Below are positions 39,006-48,795 of a stretch of DNA of 64,000 nt, one piece after another (positions within the stretch are counted from its first letter, which is position 1; each line of letters begins with the position of its first letter). The notes below the pieces were generated by a model. It did not search any database, was not told the origin of the DNA, and saw only the letters and a list, made by a program, of their open reading frames with translations. Made by a program: the position numbers and the translations under genes. Source of the DNA: Melioribacteraceae bacterium (GTDB lineage: Bacteria > Bacteroidota > Ignavibacteria > Ignavibacteriales > Melioribacteraceae); contig JALVFE010000040.1 in the NCBI GenBank assembly GCA_027030245.1, forward strand, positions 62,001-126,000, given 5' to 3'.

Positions 39006-39917
39006 TTATTTTGCTCCGTTGGATTTAATAAAATTCATCAAACCTTTAAAATTAGCAAATAAAATTCCAATAAGCACCAAAGAACTGTCGGCTAAATCAA
39101 GCGCTGTAAATTTCTCGGAAGCAAACAGCCAACCGATTAGGACGGCAATAATTGGAGTAATGAAAGCAGAAAGGGAAAGAATTACAACGTTTATACGCTG
39201 CATTAACCAATAGTAAATTGTAAAAGTTACCAAAGTACCGAAAAACGCCAGATAGATTACCGACCCGACCGCCAACGCCGAATATTTAACGTTTAACGGA
39301 TTTTCAAAAACAAGAGAAGCTAAAAGTAAAAATAATCCACCGATAACAAGCGGAAGAAAATTCATGGTAAAAGGATTCAAATGTTCGCCGTATTTTTTAA
39401 TTATCACGGCAATGCCGCCTTGCATGGCAGCACTTAGAATAACGGCAAGCATTCCGATGATACTAATTTTTAAATCCAAAGAAATATCATCCGAAAAAAT
39501 TACTACAATACCAATAAATCCGAGAACAACGCCAATTACTTTCCATAAATCCACGCTTTCCCCCGGAAGTGAGAGCTTTGAAAATATGGTAACGAAAAAA
39601 GGGAACGTGGCAAACAGCACCGACGCCAATCCGGTGGGAATATATTGCTCAGCCCAATAAACCAAAGAAAAAGGAATTACGAAAGAAAAGATTCCCATTA
39701 TCCAATACAACCGCATTGAGATTTTATCTTTTTGAATTTTAAGTCCGCGCGCTTTCATAAACAAAAAGATAAAAACAGCAGCAAGTGTAAATCTTAATCC
39801 CGCGGCATACATTGGAGGAAATTCGTCCAAACCCAACTTAATCGAATACCATGTGGAACCCCAGATCAAACAGATTAATATATAACCCGAAACAATTTTA
39901 AATCTTTCGTTGAACAT
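39006..39917 (-). CDS. EamA/DMT-superfamily transporter
   Basis: About 303 residues with ten predicted membrane helices in two EamA repeats. The first repeat has ICLIWGSTWYSIKLGLDEFPP near the N-terminus and the PMYAAGLRF motif typical of drug/metabolite exporters; the second starts near residue 150 (IIGMLAVILSAAMQGG). Substrate cannot be told; relatives export amino acids, purines or other metabolites. ATG 39917 overlaps the pgeF stop as TGATG; an upstream TTG exists but is less likely. Confidence 0.87.
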   Translation of the reverse strand: MFNERFKIVSGYILICLIWGSTWYSIKLGLDEFPPMYAAGLRFTLAAVFIFLFMKARGLKIQKDKISMRLYWIMGIFSFVIPFSLVYWAEQYIPTGLASVLFATFPFFVTIFSKLSLPGESVDLWKVIGVVLGFIGIVVIFSDDISLDLKISIIGMLAVILSAAMQGGIAVIIKKYGEHLNPFTMNFLPLVIGGLFLLLASLVFENPLNVKYSALAVGSVIYLAFFGTLVTFTIYYWLMQRINVVILSLSAFITPIIAVLIGWLFASEKFTALDLADSSLVLIGILFANFKGLMNFIKSNGAK

Positions 39918-40657
39918 CAATTTTCTTTCAATGTTATTAATGCAAAAGCGCGACCCGATTTTTTCCCGTCACGACGGTAAGAGTGAAGAATATCTTTTTC
40001 ATCGTAACTGCACATTCCCGATACTTGAATTTGAGATTTGGGCACTCCGGAATCAAGCAGCATATCCAAGTTTGCTTTTTTAATATCGAGAAATAATTTA
40101 CCGTCTTTTTTCAACAAATATTTATCATCAAACATATCGAGAAATTCGTTTCCCACCTCATAATTTTTCTGGGAAATCGAAGGACCGATAAATGCCACCA
40201 AGTCTTCAGGTTTGGAATCGAACCGTTCCCGCAATGTTTCTAACGTTTTAAGTACAATTTTCTTGTATGTGCCTTGCCATCCGGAATGAACCGCGGCAAT
40301 TACTTTTTTGTTTTTATCGAAAATCATAACCGGTGCACAGTCAGCAGTGGAAATTGCAAGTCCTATACCTTTCAAGTTTGTAATTAATGCATCGCTTTCG
40401 TTTACGGTAAATTCGTAAGAATCTATGATTGTAACGATATCGGAATGAATTTGTTTTTGAATTGCCACGCGCCCGGGTTTGAGTCCGAACCTTGCAAAAA
40501 AAGCTTTTCTGTTTTCTTTTACGGTTTTCTCATCATCTCCAACACTTAAAGACATATTAAAATAATACGGCGGTTTTCTGTTCAACCCTATTTTCGTGCT
40601 CATTCCGAAATTTATTTCCGGGAAAGTATCGAGTAACGAAGAACCGATAATCAGCAT
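39917..40657 (-). CDS. pgeF: Multicopper polyphenol oxidase/purine nucleoside phosphorylase YfiH (PgeF) family
   Basis: A 246-residue laccase-domain protein. KQIHSDIV, ISTADCAPVMIFD (about residues 104-116), AAVHSGWQGTYKKIV and the final CSYDEKDILHSYRRDGKKSGR (in parts) hold the His and Cys metal ligands. The family is reported to act on purine nucleosides and, as PgeF, to edit peptidoglycan precursors; older names call it laccase. It is the first gene of the minus-strand operon running down to ppx. Upstream lies the repeat-filled gap, in which no convincing promoter is seen. Confidence 0.9.
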   Translation of the reverse strand: MLIIGSSLLDTFPEINFGMSTKIGLNRKPPYYFNMSLSVGDDEKTVKENRKAFFARFGLKPGRVAIQKQIHSDIVTIIDSYEFTVNESDALITNLKGIGLAISTADCAPVMIFDKNKKVIAAVHSGWQGTYKKIVLKTLETLRERFDSKPEDLVAFIGPSISQKNYEVGNEFLDMFDDKYLLKKDGKLFLDIKKANLDMLLDSGVPKSQIQVSGMCSYDEKDILHSYRRDGKKSGRAFALITLKEN

Positions 40658-40742
40658 TTTATCCTTAGAATGTTTTATTTGAGTCCGTAATTTAAGAAGT
40701 GAGCGGGATAATAGGAAATTAAAAGAAAGGTTAATGTTAAAA

Positions 40743-40826
40743 ACGTAAGACGTAAAACGTGAGACGTAAGACGTGAGACGTAAGACGTAAAACGTGAGAC
40801 GTAAGACGTAAAACGTGAGACGTAAA
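40743..40826. repeat. Heptanucleotide tandem repeat, 12 units
   Basis: Twelve uninterrupted 7-bp units drawn from only three variants: ACGTAAG, ACGTAAA and ACGTGAG. The order is A-B-C-A-C-A-B-C-A-B-C-B, so an A-B-C triplet (21 bp) recurs. It lies 86 bp upstream of the pgeF start, in a gene-free region. Confidence 0.97.
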
Positions 40827-40880
40827 CCTTGCGTCCTAAAAATTATTTTTCATTAGCGAATTAGCAGCAGTTTTTTTTTG

Positions 40881-41121
40881 ATTCCGAAATGAATTCGGGA
40901 TGACGTGTTCTTTACACTATTATGGAATATGTCATGCTGCCCCGAACGCTTTCGGGATCAGCATCTTATATTAACTACAGATTCTTCTTAGATCCCGAAA
41001 CAAGTTCGGGATGACAAGTTCTGTGTTATAGTATTTTTATAACGTGTCATGCTGAACTTGTTTCAGCATCTTATTATTCTTAATAGATTCCGAAACAATC
41101 CGCCGTGGCAGACGGGATGAC
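40881..41121. repeat. Palindromic repeat cluster (GTCAT...ATCT / AGAT...GATGAC units)
   Basis: Two double-hairpin blocks, 40931-41015 and 41046-41121, and a half unit at 40881-40904. Each block starts GTCATGCTG, folds on itself to CAGCATCT, and after a 13-25-nt spacer continues AGATyCCGAAAC...CGGGATGAC. The outer ends GTCAT/ATGAC and ATCT/AGAT are also complementary, so a block can form one long arm or two small hairpins. Related units occur at 53809-53906 and 54064-54099. Confidence 0.85.
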
Positions 41122-41432
41122 AAATAAAAAATTCCAAATATCAAATCCCAAATTACCAATGACCAGTATCTAATGACAAATAGCAATAGTTTATTAATCT
41201 GTGAACAATCTGTTTTTAATCTGCGGTAATCAGTAGTTCTTCTTTTTTAACCGCAAAAGACACAAAGAAAAATCGCAAAGAACACAAAGACAAGAAATTC
41301 AAACCCCAAATGATCATTGACAATTTCCTGATGACCAATGATCAGTGACCAATAACCAATGATAATTTTTTTATTCGTAATATTCGTGGCTTATTAAATT
41401 TATATACGTTTTGTGAGATTATATTATTGTTT
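41122..41432. other. Gene-free low-complexity stretch
   Basis: About 310 bp of short repeated words (CCAAATATCAAATCCCAAATT, AATGACCA, GATCAGTGACC and variants) with no ORF that has family features. The word use resembles the flanks of the four-helix-bundle gene near 58 kb. No RNA gene is recognised. Confidence 0.6.
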
Positions 41433-41807
41433 CTACCGTTGCGACTTTCCAGTCCGGGTGTGTTTTTCAAAAAAATCCGGTCGTTCCGTTTTCGATTTAA
41501 AATTCCGGTAAAACCGTGAAATATCGATTGGTAAAAGAATAACGGGATTAAAATAATCCGTATTTCTTCGGGGCTTTGCAATCAAACCAATATTCTCAAG
41601 GTATGAAGAATCTTTATACACTTTTTGAAAATACAATTTTGCTATCCGGTTTTCGGCTCCGTAATAATTTCCATCTTCCGTGAACAATACGCTTTCGTTA
41701 CCGTTCAGAATCATTCCGTAAATTTCCGGGCTGTTCTTACCGGATGGATTTTCTTGCGCATACAACATCGCAGAAGTTAAGATTATAAAAACAAGGAGTT
41801 TTTTCAT
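41433..41807 (-). CDS. Small secreted protein of unknown function
   Basis: About 124 residues from ATG 41807, which has AAGGAG-like sequence upstream and opens with a clear signal peptide (KKLLVFIILTSAMLYAQ). The frame is open further upstream, but that part overlaps fmt and has no signal-like start. The mature part contains GNESVLFTEDGNYYGAENRIAK (in part) and a basic C-terminus. No family is recognised. It lies 58 bp after fmt on the same strand and is followed by the repeat region; it could be a non-essential or degraded gene. Confidence 0.55.
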   Translation of the reverse strand: MKKLLVFIILTSAMLYAQENPSGKNSPEIYGMILNGNESVLFTEDGNYYGAENRIAKLYFQKVYKDSSYLENIGLIAKPRRNTDYFNPVILLPIDISRFYRNFKSKTERPDFFEKHTRTGKSQR

Positions 41808-41865
41808 TGTTGTATTTTTTTTTACTTTATTTTCGGAAGAGATAAAAGAATTGTTTATATCAAAT

Positions 41866-42768
41866 TCAGGTAAGTTTATATCCGCGTAAAAATTCTTCCG
41901 CTGACATTCTTTTTCTGCCTTCGGGTTGGATTTCCAAAATTCGTAGAGCGCCGTTTTGGGCTCCAATTATCAATTCATTTTTCGTCTGGTAGATTTCTCC
42001 CGGTGACAAACCGGCAATGGTTAAAATTTGAGTTTTAAATACTTTATACATCTTATTTCCATGCATGAAAAAAGCTCCGGGATACGGAGATAATCCGCGT
42101 ATTAAATTATGAATATTTTCTGCGGGTTTACTCCAATCTATTTTGCATAATTCTTTTGTGATTTTAGGAGCCGGGGTTGCAAGCGAACTATCCTGCTCGG
42201 TTAGTTTGTAATTGCCGCTCTCAATTAAATCGATTGTTTTTACTACTAAATCGCCACCGATTTCCGCCAACTTATCGTGTAACGTTCCGAAATTATCTGT
42301 CTCTTCGATTTTTACTTTTTGTTGTAAAATAATATTCCCGGTATCGACTTTTTCTTTTAAGAAAAATGTGGTAACGCCGGTTTCCGTTTCACCGTTTATT
42401 AAAGCCCATTGAATGGGCGCGGCGCCCCGGTATTTGGGTAGTAGCGAAGCATGCAAGTTGAACGAACCCTTTTCCGGTAAAAGAAAAACTTCTTTGGGTA
42501 AAATTCTAAATGCAACTACCACGAACAGATCGGCATTAATTTCTTTCAGCGAATTAATAAAATTTTCATCTTTTAATTTTACCGGTTGCAAAAGCTTAAT
42601 ATTGTTTTCAACGGCAAAATTTTTTACGGGAGTAAATTGAATTTTTCTGCCTCTTCCCCGTTCTTTATCCGGAGCTGTTACAATTGCTTCAATAGAATGT
42701 TTACTTCCGGAAATTTTTTTTAATGTGGGAATAGCAAAGTCGGGAGTGCCGAAAAATACAATTTTCAT
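41866..42768 (-). CDS. fmt: Methionyl-tRNA formyltransferase
   Basis: A 300-residue enzyme that formylates initiator Met-tRNA with 10-formyl-tetrahydrofolate. KIVFFGTPDFAIPTLK at the N-terminus, the catalytic FNLHASLLPKYRGAAPIQWA (about 104-123, with the Asn, His and later Asp) and the C-terminal OB-like domain (LSPYPGAFF) are present. It follows def by 46 bp, the usual def-fmt pairing of the N-formylmethionine cycle. Confidence 0.97.
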   Translation of the reverse strand: MKIVFFGTPDFAIPTLKKISGSKHSIEAIVTAPDKERGRGRKIQFTPVKNFAVENNIKLLQPVKLKDENFINSLKEINADLFVVVAFRILPKEVFLLPEKGSFNLHASLLPKYRGAAPIQWALINGETETGVTTFFLKEKVDTGNIILQQKVKIEETDNFGTLHDKLAEIGGDLVVKTIDLIESGNYKLTEQDSSLATPAPKITKELCKIDWSKPAENIHNLIRGLSPYPGAFFMHGNKMYKVFKTQILTIAGLSPGEIYQTKNELIIGAQNGALRILEIQPEGRKRMSAEEFLRGYKLT

Positions 42769-42814
42769 TTATCACCTATTAAACAGATTGGAAACCGGTA
42801 AAAATTATAATGAT

Positions 42815-43360
42815 TTATTTTGCAGTAATCGGGTAATCTACTTTAACTTCCCGGTTTTTAATTTGCTGCAATTCTTCTTTTAGCGCTTGTTTTATTTCTT
42901 CGTTTACGCGGTCGGGAATTAATTTGCCGATTAAATGATCGTATTCGTGTAGTATCACGCGGGCAAATAAATCGTCTGCTTCAATCTCTTGAACATTCTC
43001 GTCTGTATCGAGATACCTGACTTTTATAGATTCCGGTCTTTCTACATCGGCGCGTAAATTCGGTAAACTCAAGCATCCTTCTTCCATAATAACGGTTTCG
43101 TCCGATTGCAAAATTATTTCCGGATTAATCATTACCACCGGTTTAATTTTTTCATAACCTTCAACGGGAGAAACATCAACTATAAATATTTGTTTATCAA
43201 TATCAACTTGATTTGCGGCAAGACCAATTCCGTTTGCGTTTCTCATTGTAGCAAACATGTTTTGTATTAATCCGATAATCTCGTCGTCTATTTGCTTAAC
43301 GGGAACAGCTTTTTTCCGTAATATCGGATCGCCGTAAACCGTTATCGGTAAAATAGCCAC
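42815..43360 (-). CDS. def: Peptide deformylase
   Basis: A 181-residue metalloenzyme that removes the formyl group from nascent proteins. The three motifs are GIGLAANQ (motif 1), EGCLSLP (motif 2, metal-binding Cys) and HEYDHLIG (motif 3, HExxH with catalytic Glu). The start codon is GTG at 43360-43358, overlapping the stop of the upstream membrane protein (TAGTG), and gives the expected N-terminus AILPITVYGDPILRK. The C-terminal extension after the third motif is of usual length. Confidence 0.97.
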   Translation of the reverse strand: MAILPITVYGDPILRKKAVPVKQIDDEIIGLIQNMFATMRNANGIGLAANQVDIDKQIFIVDVSPVEGYEKIKPVVMINPEIILQSDETVIMEEGCLSLPNLRADVERPESIKVRYLDTDENVQEIEADDLFARVILHEYDHLIGKLIPDRVNEEIKQALKEELQQIKNREVKVDYPITAK

Positions 43361-44265
43361 TATACTTCAACCTCTTTTTCTTCGGGTTTAACTTTTACCA
43401 CTTGCGCGGTTAAATCTTTATATAATAAAATTTCAGTTGAATAAAACAACATTTTTATCAACAATCTAAAAATAATTAACATTTGACGAAGAACAAAAAG
43501 CAAAATTAAATAATAATACGGTTTGGAAGGAATAATAAATCCAAGTAAATTATAAACCACAACTCCCGCAGCGCCGATTAACGCAACAATAAAAAATACC
43601 GTGAAGATTTTATAAAAGTTAACGGAAGTAAACTTTAATATTTGCAACAATTCCTTGAACACTTCCGTATTATCATTAATAACCAACGAAACTTTCGTAT
43701 AATCGGAAATAATGGTTAATACGCCTATGAAAAATATAAGTAAAACGTAACGGAAAGATCTTGTTAGAAAATCGCCCAATTCGTTTTCCACGCCGGAATA
43801 ATATGCATTAATTAAATCTCCTAAATATCCGTATAACTCAAATACCAAAAAAAACATCAATAATATAATCAAAAGCACTCGCGTAAATCTAAGCCAATAT
43901 TTAACGCCGCCGTAAAAAAAATCCACCATGTGATTTTTTTGCGGATTATGAAATACGGCAAGCAATCCGCCGACCAAAAAATTTTGTACTAACAAATAAA
44001 TGCCCGTTAATCCGTATAACAAATATGGAAACTGACCGATATTTTTTTCGTAAAGAAATTTTAATTGAATCAACCAACTGAAATCGTATTCGTTTAATAA
44101 CTTTTGACCCAACATGGAATAATTAAGATTATCGGAAAGGATATAATAAATTGGAAGTGATAAGATTAACGCGCCGGCGGCGTTTATACCCCAAAACAAA
44201 ATTACAAATTTCATGTTACGGTATACATTTCTGGTTGCAAGAACAAAAATTTCTTTCACAGGCAT
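43360..44265 (-). CDS. Polytopic membrane protein of unknown function
   Basis: A 301-residue protein with about six hydrophobic segments, roughly at 18-42, 78-105, 125-152, 168-195, 215-245 and 248-275. No catalytic or transport motif is recognised. It ends in a charged tail (VKVKPEEKEVEV). It sits 1 bp after the M1 peptidase and overlaps def by one base, so it is expressed with both. A role in envelope or export cannot be argued beyond the topology. Confidence 0.75.
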   Translation of the reverse strand: MPVKEIFVLATRNVYRNMKFVILFWGINAAGALILSLPIYYILSDNLNYSMLGQKLLNEYDFSWLIQLKFLYEKNIGQFPYLLYGLTGIYLLVQNFLVGGLLAVFHNPQKNHMVDFFYGGVKYWLRFTRVLLIILLMFFLVFELYGYLGDLINAYYSGVENELGDFLTRSFRYVLLIFFIGVLTIISDYTKVSLVINDNTEVFKELLQILKFTSVNFYKIFTVFFIVALIGAAGVVVYNLLGFIIPSKPYYYLILLFVLRQMLIIFRLLIKMLFYSTEILLYKDLTAQVVKVKPEEKEVEV

Positions 44266-44266
44266 T

Positions 44267-46237
44267 TTAAATACTCCCGAAAATCATTAACGCATTTTGC
44301 AACCAGAAAAACCAATTGGCGGATAAAGCCAAAGAAGCCGAATACGACGGTTCGGTTAAAATTGAATTATCGGCAAAATTCAAATCAAATAAATTTTTTC
44401 TGAAAGGATCGAGCTCCGCGCCGGTAATTTTTTCATCCGATGTGAACCTGAAAATTTTCCATCTCGATTTTCCATCCCAGAATTTATGTAAGGTGTCGCT
44501 TTTGCTGTAAATAAAAATATCAACCGGGAAAATCCCTTCCCCTGTTCTTTCTACAAATAATTGATATTCTTTGCCTTTCAGTTTTTTCAAACTTCTTACT
44601 TTGTAATTAAACACCGACGATTTTTTATAGACGTTTTCGAAGAACCAATCCAAATTAACATCCGCATTATTTTTTATAACATTAATAAAATCGCTGCCCT
44701 GCGGATGTTTAAATTTATAAGTCGAATAATATTTTTGAAGAATGCCGAAGAATTTCTCTTCTCCCAAAATTCTTTCCAGTGTATGTAACATCAATTCCGG
44801 TTTGGAGTAAGCGTTAACCACATAAGAACGTCTGTTTGGAAGTTTATAAGAAGTATCGGCTATGCTTCCGAGCGTGAGATTTTTATAATACGATTCAAGA
44901 CTTCTGTCATATTCATGATACGGGATTTTTTCAATGGAATAAATCACGGGGATATCGTTATAAGATAAAAAATTAATTCCGTAAACCGGGAAATAGCCCG
45001 CAAGCTTAAAGTGAAGCAAACCTTTGCCATAAAATTTTTCCATTATTTTACTTGCGGTATACGATGCAAAACCTTCGTCCAACCAAGCTTCGTAAACTTC
45101 GTTGTTTGCCAAAACACCTTGAAAGTATTGATGTGAAAATTCGTGCGCAACCAATTTTTCAGGCTGATGAGTTTCAACCGGTGAAATCAACTCGGCGCTA
45201 ACCGTAAAAAGCGTGGGATATTCCATTCCCCCGCTGGCGCTTGTTTTGGGAACGTCAATCAAGCTGAGTGTTTGATACGGATAAATCCCAATATTCTTTT
45301 CGAAGAACGACAACGAATTTTCTACCGCTGAAGCATACCGTTCAAAATATTTTAACCGGTTGGGTTGAAGATAAAAATTCAGCGTAATTTTTGTTCCGTC
45401 TTTTCTTTCGTATTGTTTCTTTCTTTGCAGCAAATTATCAGACGCAACCCATGCGAAATCGTGAACACCGTTTTGAACAAATTTAAAAACATTGGCTGTA
45501 TCTGTGAAAGTAACTTTTTCAAGAATTCCGGTAGCCGCAACTTTAAAATTTTTGGGAGCGGCAATAACCGCTTCATATTTTCCGAAGTCGGCATAAAAAT
45601 TTAAATACGGATAGTACGGCTCGCAAATCCACTTGCCGTTTTCAAAAACGCCTGCTTTCGGAAACCATTGCGAAATAAAATAAAAACCGGAGCCTTTAGC
45701 TTTCCCGAATCTTTTAACACTGACCGGAACCTTTAATTCATAATTTATTTGAATTTTAACAGAATCATTTTCCATCAGTGGTTTTTCGAGTTGCAGTTTT
45801 GCAACTGTGCTGTCTTGCGGGAATTCTTTATTCTTAACTACAAATTGTAGTTCGGCGGTTTTTCCGTTAACTGTTATATTATTAATTTGCAACGCCGTCC
45901 TGTTAGCTTCGCTTAATTTGTAGTAGCGCGCAAATATTGTGTTGTTACTTTTATATGCATTTGCGTAAAGATGCAGATAAATTTCATCCGTCTGATAATT
46001 TGTTTTGTTTCTCCAAATTAAATTTTCTTTTACCTTTATTAAATTTTCCGAAGGGATAAAATCCACGAAAAAAGAATAGTCGGCAACATTATCCGCTTTT
46101 CCCATTTCCGATTTGAGAATTCCACACGAATAATTTGTATCGATATCAACGCTGTTTTCCGGTTGCGTTAAATTATAATTCAGCAAACTGATTCCGGAGT
46201 AAAGAATCATCAAAGCAATAAATGATAACAGTTTCAT
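44267..46237 (-). CDS. M1-family zinc aminopeptidase, exported
   Basis: About 656 residues from ATG 46237 with an N-terminal signal/anchor (LLSFIALMILYSGISLL). The N-terminal beta domain (about 40-240) precedes the gluzincin catalytic domain: GGMEYP (the GAMEN-type exopeptidase motif, about 336-341), HEFSH (zinc His about 365 and 369, catalytic Glu 366) and the third zinc ligand Glu in WLDEGFAS (about 388). A hydrophobic stretch at the C-terminus (SLALSANWFFWLQNALMIF) may be a membrane tail. It lacks the large helical domain of E. coli PepN. It starts the run peptidase-membrane protein-def-fmt. Confidence 0.9.
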   Translation of the reverse strand: MKLLSFIALMILYSGISLLNYNLTQPENSVDIDTNYSCGILKSEMGKADNVADYSFFVDFIPSENLIKVKENLIWRNKTNYQTDEIYLHLYANAYKSNNTIFARYYKLSEANRTALQINNITVNGKTAELQFVVKNKEFPQDSTVAKLQLEKPLMENDSVKIQINYELKVPVSVKRFGKAKGSGFYFISQWFPKAGVFENGKWICEPYYPYLNFYADFGKYEAVIAAPKNFKVAATGILEKVTFTDTANVFKFVQNGVHDFAWVASDNLLQRKKQYERKDGTKITLNFYLQPNRLKYFERYASAVENSLSFFEKNIGIYPYQTLSLIDVPKTSASGGMEYPTLFTVSAELISPVETHQPEKLVAHEFSHQYFQGVLANNEVYEAWLDEGFASYTASKIMEKFYGKGLLHFKLAGYFPVYGINFLSYNDIPVIYSIEKIPYHEYDRSLESYYKNLTLGSIADTSYKLPNRRSYVVNAYSKPELMLHTLERILGEEKFFGILQKYYSTYKFKHPQGSDFINVIKNNADVNLDWFFENVYKKSSVFNYKVRSLKKLKGKEYQLFVERTGEGIFPVDIFIYSKSDTLHKFWDGKSRWKIFRFTSDEKITGAELDPFRKNLFDLNFADNSILTEPSYSASLALSANWFFWLQNALMIFGSI

Positions 46238-46325
46238 CAATTTTTTCCGCCGGTCAATTAAAACAAAAGGTTAATAAAATTAACATCATTCGGACACAGT
46301 TCCAAATTGCATTAGCGTGGATTTT

Positions 46326-46358
46326 TAAAAATAAAAACCCCGGTCTTTCGACCGGGGC
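46326..46358 (-). terminator. Rho-independent terminator of the hsp20-dnaK-hsp20 operon
   Basis: CCCCGGTC (46338-46345) and GACCGGGG (46350-46357) form a perfect 8-bp stem. On the minus strand the loop is GAAA and it is followed by TTTTTATTTTT. It begins 32 bp after the last hsp20 stop. Confidence 0.95.
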
Positions 46359-46389
46359 ATATACAAAGGTGTAAGCCTAATGCTAAAAG

Positions 46390-46782
46390 CTATTTGATTT
46401 CGATAGTCTTGGGTTTAATTCTTTCATGTTTCGGTAATTGCACCGTCAAGATACCATCTTCGAGATGAGCTTTAATTTTGGACTCATTAATGGTATCGCT
46501 AATCTTGAATTTACGATAATAGTTACCGGTTTCGGTTTCTTTCAGGATATAATTTCTGCTGACTTCTTCATCATAATTAATTCTACCCATAATTACCAAA
46601 CTACCGTCTTCCAATTTAACTTTAACGTTTTCTTTTTTAACACCGGGCATGTAAGCCGTCAGATAGAAATCGTCGTCAGTTTCGTAAATATCTACCAAAG
46701 GTGCAACCCAAGACTCTCTTTCAAGAGCTTGTTCCCAGCTCTTTTTTTCTTCAACTTTTACCATTTCTTTATTTTCAGCCAT
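46390..46782 (-). CDS. Small heat-shock protein (Hsp20/alpha-crystallin), downstream copy
   Basis: About 130 residues from ATG 46782 (AGGAGG eight bases upstream). The alpha-crystallin domain covers about 30-125: DDFYLTAYMPGVKKENVKVKLEDGSLVIMG (in parts) and the closing AHLEDGILTVQLPKHE. It holds unfolding proteins for refolding by DnaK. It lies 22 bp after dnaK. It differs clearly from the upstream hsp20, so the two are not recent duplicates. Confidence 0.93.
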   Translation of the reverse strand: MAENKEMVKVEEKKSWEQALERESWVAPLVDIYETDDDFYLTAYMPGVKKENVKVKLEDGSLVIMGRINYDEEVSRNYILKETETGNYYRKFKISDTINESKIKAHLEDGILTVQLPKHERIKPKTIEIK

Positions 46783-46804
46783 TTTCATCACCTCCTATTT
46801 ATTT

Positions 46805-48730
46805 TTATTTTTTATCGTCGTCGTCAACAACTTCGTAGGAAGCGTCTTGAACTTCGCCGTCATCCGAACCTTTTGCCGCACCGGGTTCTGCAGTTTGTTC
46901 ACCTGCTTGAGCTCCGGCCTGCGGTCCGGCTTGTTGTTGATAAAGGTTCGGAGCAATTTCGTTCCATACCTTAGTCAAACTTTCCGTCGCTGCCTTAATA
47001 GCATCGGTATCGTTAGTTTTCAAAGCATCTTCGACTTTCTTAATTTCGGTTTCAAGTCTGTTTTTCGCATCTGCCGGAATTTTATCTTTGAGTTCTTCCA
47101 TTTGTTTTTTAGTTTGGAAGACCAGACTATCGGCTTGGTTACGGGCTTCGGCAGCTTCTCTACGTTTCTTATCCTCAGCAGCATGTTCCTTAGCTTCACG
47201 TTTCATTCTTTCTATTTCTTCTTTTGTCAAACCGCTCGAAGAAGTAATCCTAATGCTTTGCTCTTTGCCCGTAGCCTTATCTTTGGCAGATACGTGCAAA
47301 ATTCCGTTAGCATCTATATCAAAAGTAACCTCAATTTGCGGTACTCCTCTTGGTGCAGGCGGAATACCGTCCAAGTGGAATCTACCTAAAGTTCTGTTAT
47401 CCGCAGCCATTGGTCTTTCACCCTGAAGTACATGAATTTCGACCGAAGGCTGATTATCCGTCGCGGTAGAGAAAATCTCACTCTTTCTCGTCGGTATCGT
47501 AGTATTGGCTTCAATCAATTTCGTCATAACACCACCCAACGTTTCTATACCTAAGGACAACGGAGTAACATCCAACAGCAATACATCTTTTACGTCACCG
47601 GCCAATACACCGCCTTGAATAGCTGCGCCAATAGCAACAACTTCATCCGGGTTAACACCCTTATGCGGATCTTTACCGAATATTTGTTTAACCAACTCTT
47701 GAACTTTAGGAATTCTCGTAGAACCACCTACGAGTATAACCTCATCTATTTGAGATGCGGTAGCACCGGCATCTTTCAATGCGGTTTCGCATGGTCCGAC
47801 GGTTTTTTGTAATAAGTCGTCTATCAGTTGCTCGAATTTAGCCCGCGTAACAGTAATATTTAAATGTTTCGGACCATCCTGTGTTGCAGTGATAAACGGC
47901 AAATTAACATCAGTCTGCGTAGTTGTAGAAAGTTCAATCTTAGCTTTTTCAGCAGCTTCTTTCAATCGTTGCAAAGCCATCGGATCCTTACGTAAATCTA
48001 TACCTTCTTGTTTTTCGAACTCATCAGCTAAATAATCGATTAATCTTTGATCGAAATCATCGCCTCCCAAATGCGTATCGCCGTTCGTGGATTTAACTTC
48101 GAATACTCCTTCTCCAAGTTGAAGGATAGAGATATCGAACGTACCACCACCTAAATCATAAACAGCAACCAGCTCTTCTTTACCTTTTTTATCAAGACCA
48201 TAAGCAAGGGCTGCTGCCGTCGGTTCATTTATAATTCGTTTAACGGTCAATCCCGCAATCTCGCCAGCGTCTTTTGTTGCTTGTCTTTGCGAATCATTAA
48301 AATATGCAGGAACCGTAATAACCGCTTCGGTTACCTCTTGACCGAGATAATCTTCTGCGGTCTTTTTCATTTTTTGAAGAATCATAGCGCTTATTTCGGG
48401 CGGGGAATATAATCTGTCGCCCACTTTTACGCGTGCGGTTCCGTTTTCACCTTCCACAACTTCGTAAGGCACTTCTTTAATTTCGTTTAATACCTCCTTA
48501 TATCTACGACCCATAAAACGTTTGATAGAGAAAATAGTATTCTTGGGATTTGTAACCGCTTGTCTTTTTGCGGGTTGACCAACCAATCTTTCTCCATTTT
48601 TAGTAAAAGCAACAACCGAAGGCGTAGTTCTGCCACCTTCCGCATTAGGAATTACAACCGGTTCGTTACCTTCCATCACCGCAACACACGAGTTTGTAGT
48701 TCCCAAGTCAATTCCTATAATTTTTCCCAT
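46805..48730 (-). CDS. dnaK: Chaperone DnaK (Hsp70)
   Basis: About 641 residues from ATG 48730 (AGGAG eight bases upstream; ATG 48736 and a GTG are less well spaced). The N-terminus [20 protein letters not shown], the ATPase phosphate loops ([15 protein letters not shown]) and [13 protein letters not shown], and the substrate domain ([21 protein letters not shown], in part) are intact. The tail is Gln/Ala/Gly-rich and ends EVVDDDDKK. It is flanked on both sides by hsp20 genes in one operon; dnaJ and grpE are not in the window. Confidence 0.98.
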   Translation of the reverse strand: MGKIIGIDLGTTNSCVAVMEGNEPVVIPNAEGGRTTPSVVAFTKNGERLVGQPAKRQAVTNPKNTIFSIKRFMGRRYKEVLNEIKEVPYEVVEGENGTARVKVGDRLYSPPEISAMILQKMKKTAEDYLGQEVTEAVITVPAYFNDSQRQATKDAGEIAGLTVKRIINEPTAAALAYGLDKKGKEELVAVYDLGGGTFDISILQLGEGVFEVKSTNGDTHLGGDDFDQRLIDYLADEFEKQEGIDLRKDPMALQRLKEAAEKAKIELSTTTQTDVNLPFITATQDGPKHLNITVTRAKFEQLIDDLLQKTVGPCETALKDAGATASQIDEVILVGGSTRIPKVQELVKQIFGKDPHKGVNPDEVVAIGAAIQGGVLAGDVKDVLLLDVTPLSLGIETLGGVMTKLIEANTTIPTRKSEIFSTATDNQPSVEIHVLQGERPMAADNRTLGRFHLDGIPPAPRGVPQIEVTFDIDANGILHVSAKDKATGKEQSIRITSSSGLTKEEIERMKREAKEHAAEDKKRREAAEARNQADSLVFQTKKQMEELKDKIPADAKNRLETEIKKVEDALKTNDTDAIKAATESLTKVWNEIAPNLYQQQAGPQAGAQAGEQTAEPGAAKGSDDGEVQDASYEVVDDDDKK

Positions 48731-48795
48731 TTCCATCACTCCTTTTCTTTAGTTTGGTTAAGAAAAAAAGGTGGGCAGAGCCACCTCCTTTCCGG

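Noticed and set aside
40743-40826. CRISPR array
   Set aside because: Units are 7 bp and contiguous with no spacers; no cas gene is nearby.
46438-47389. Plus-strand ORFs antisense to hsp20 and dnaK (178 and 180 codons)
   Set aside because: No family features or ribosome sites; they mirror the codon structure of highly conserved chaperone genes on the other strand.
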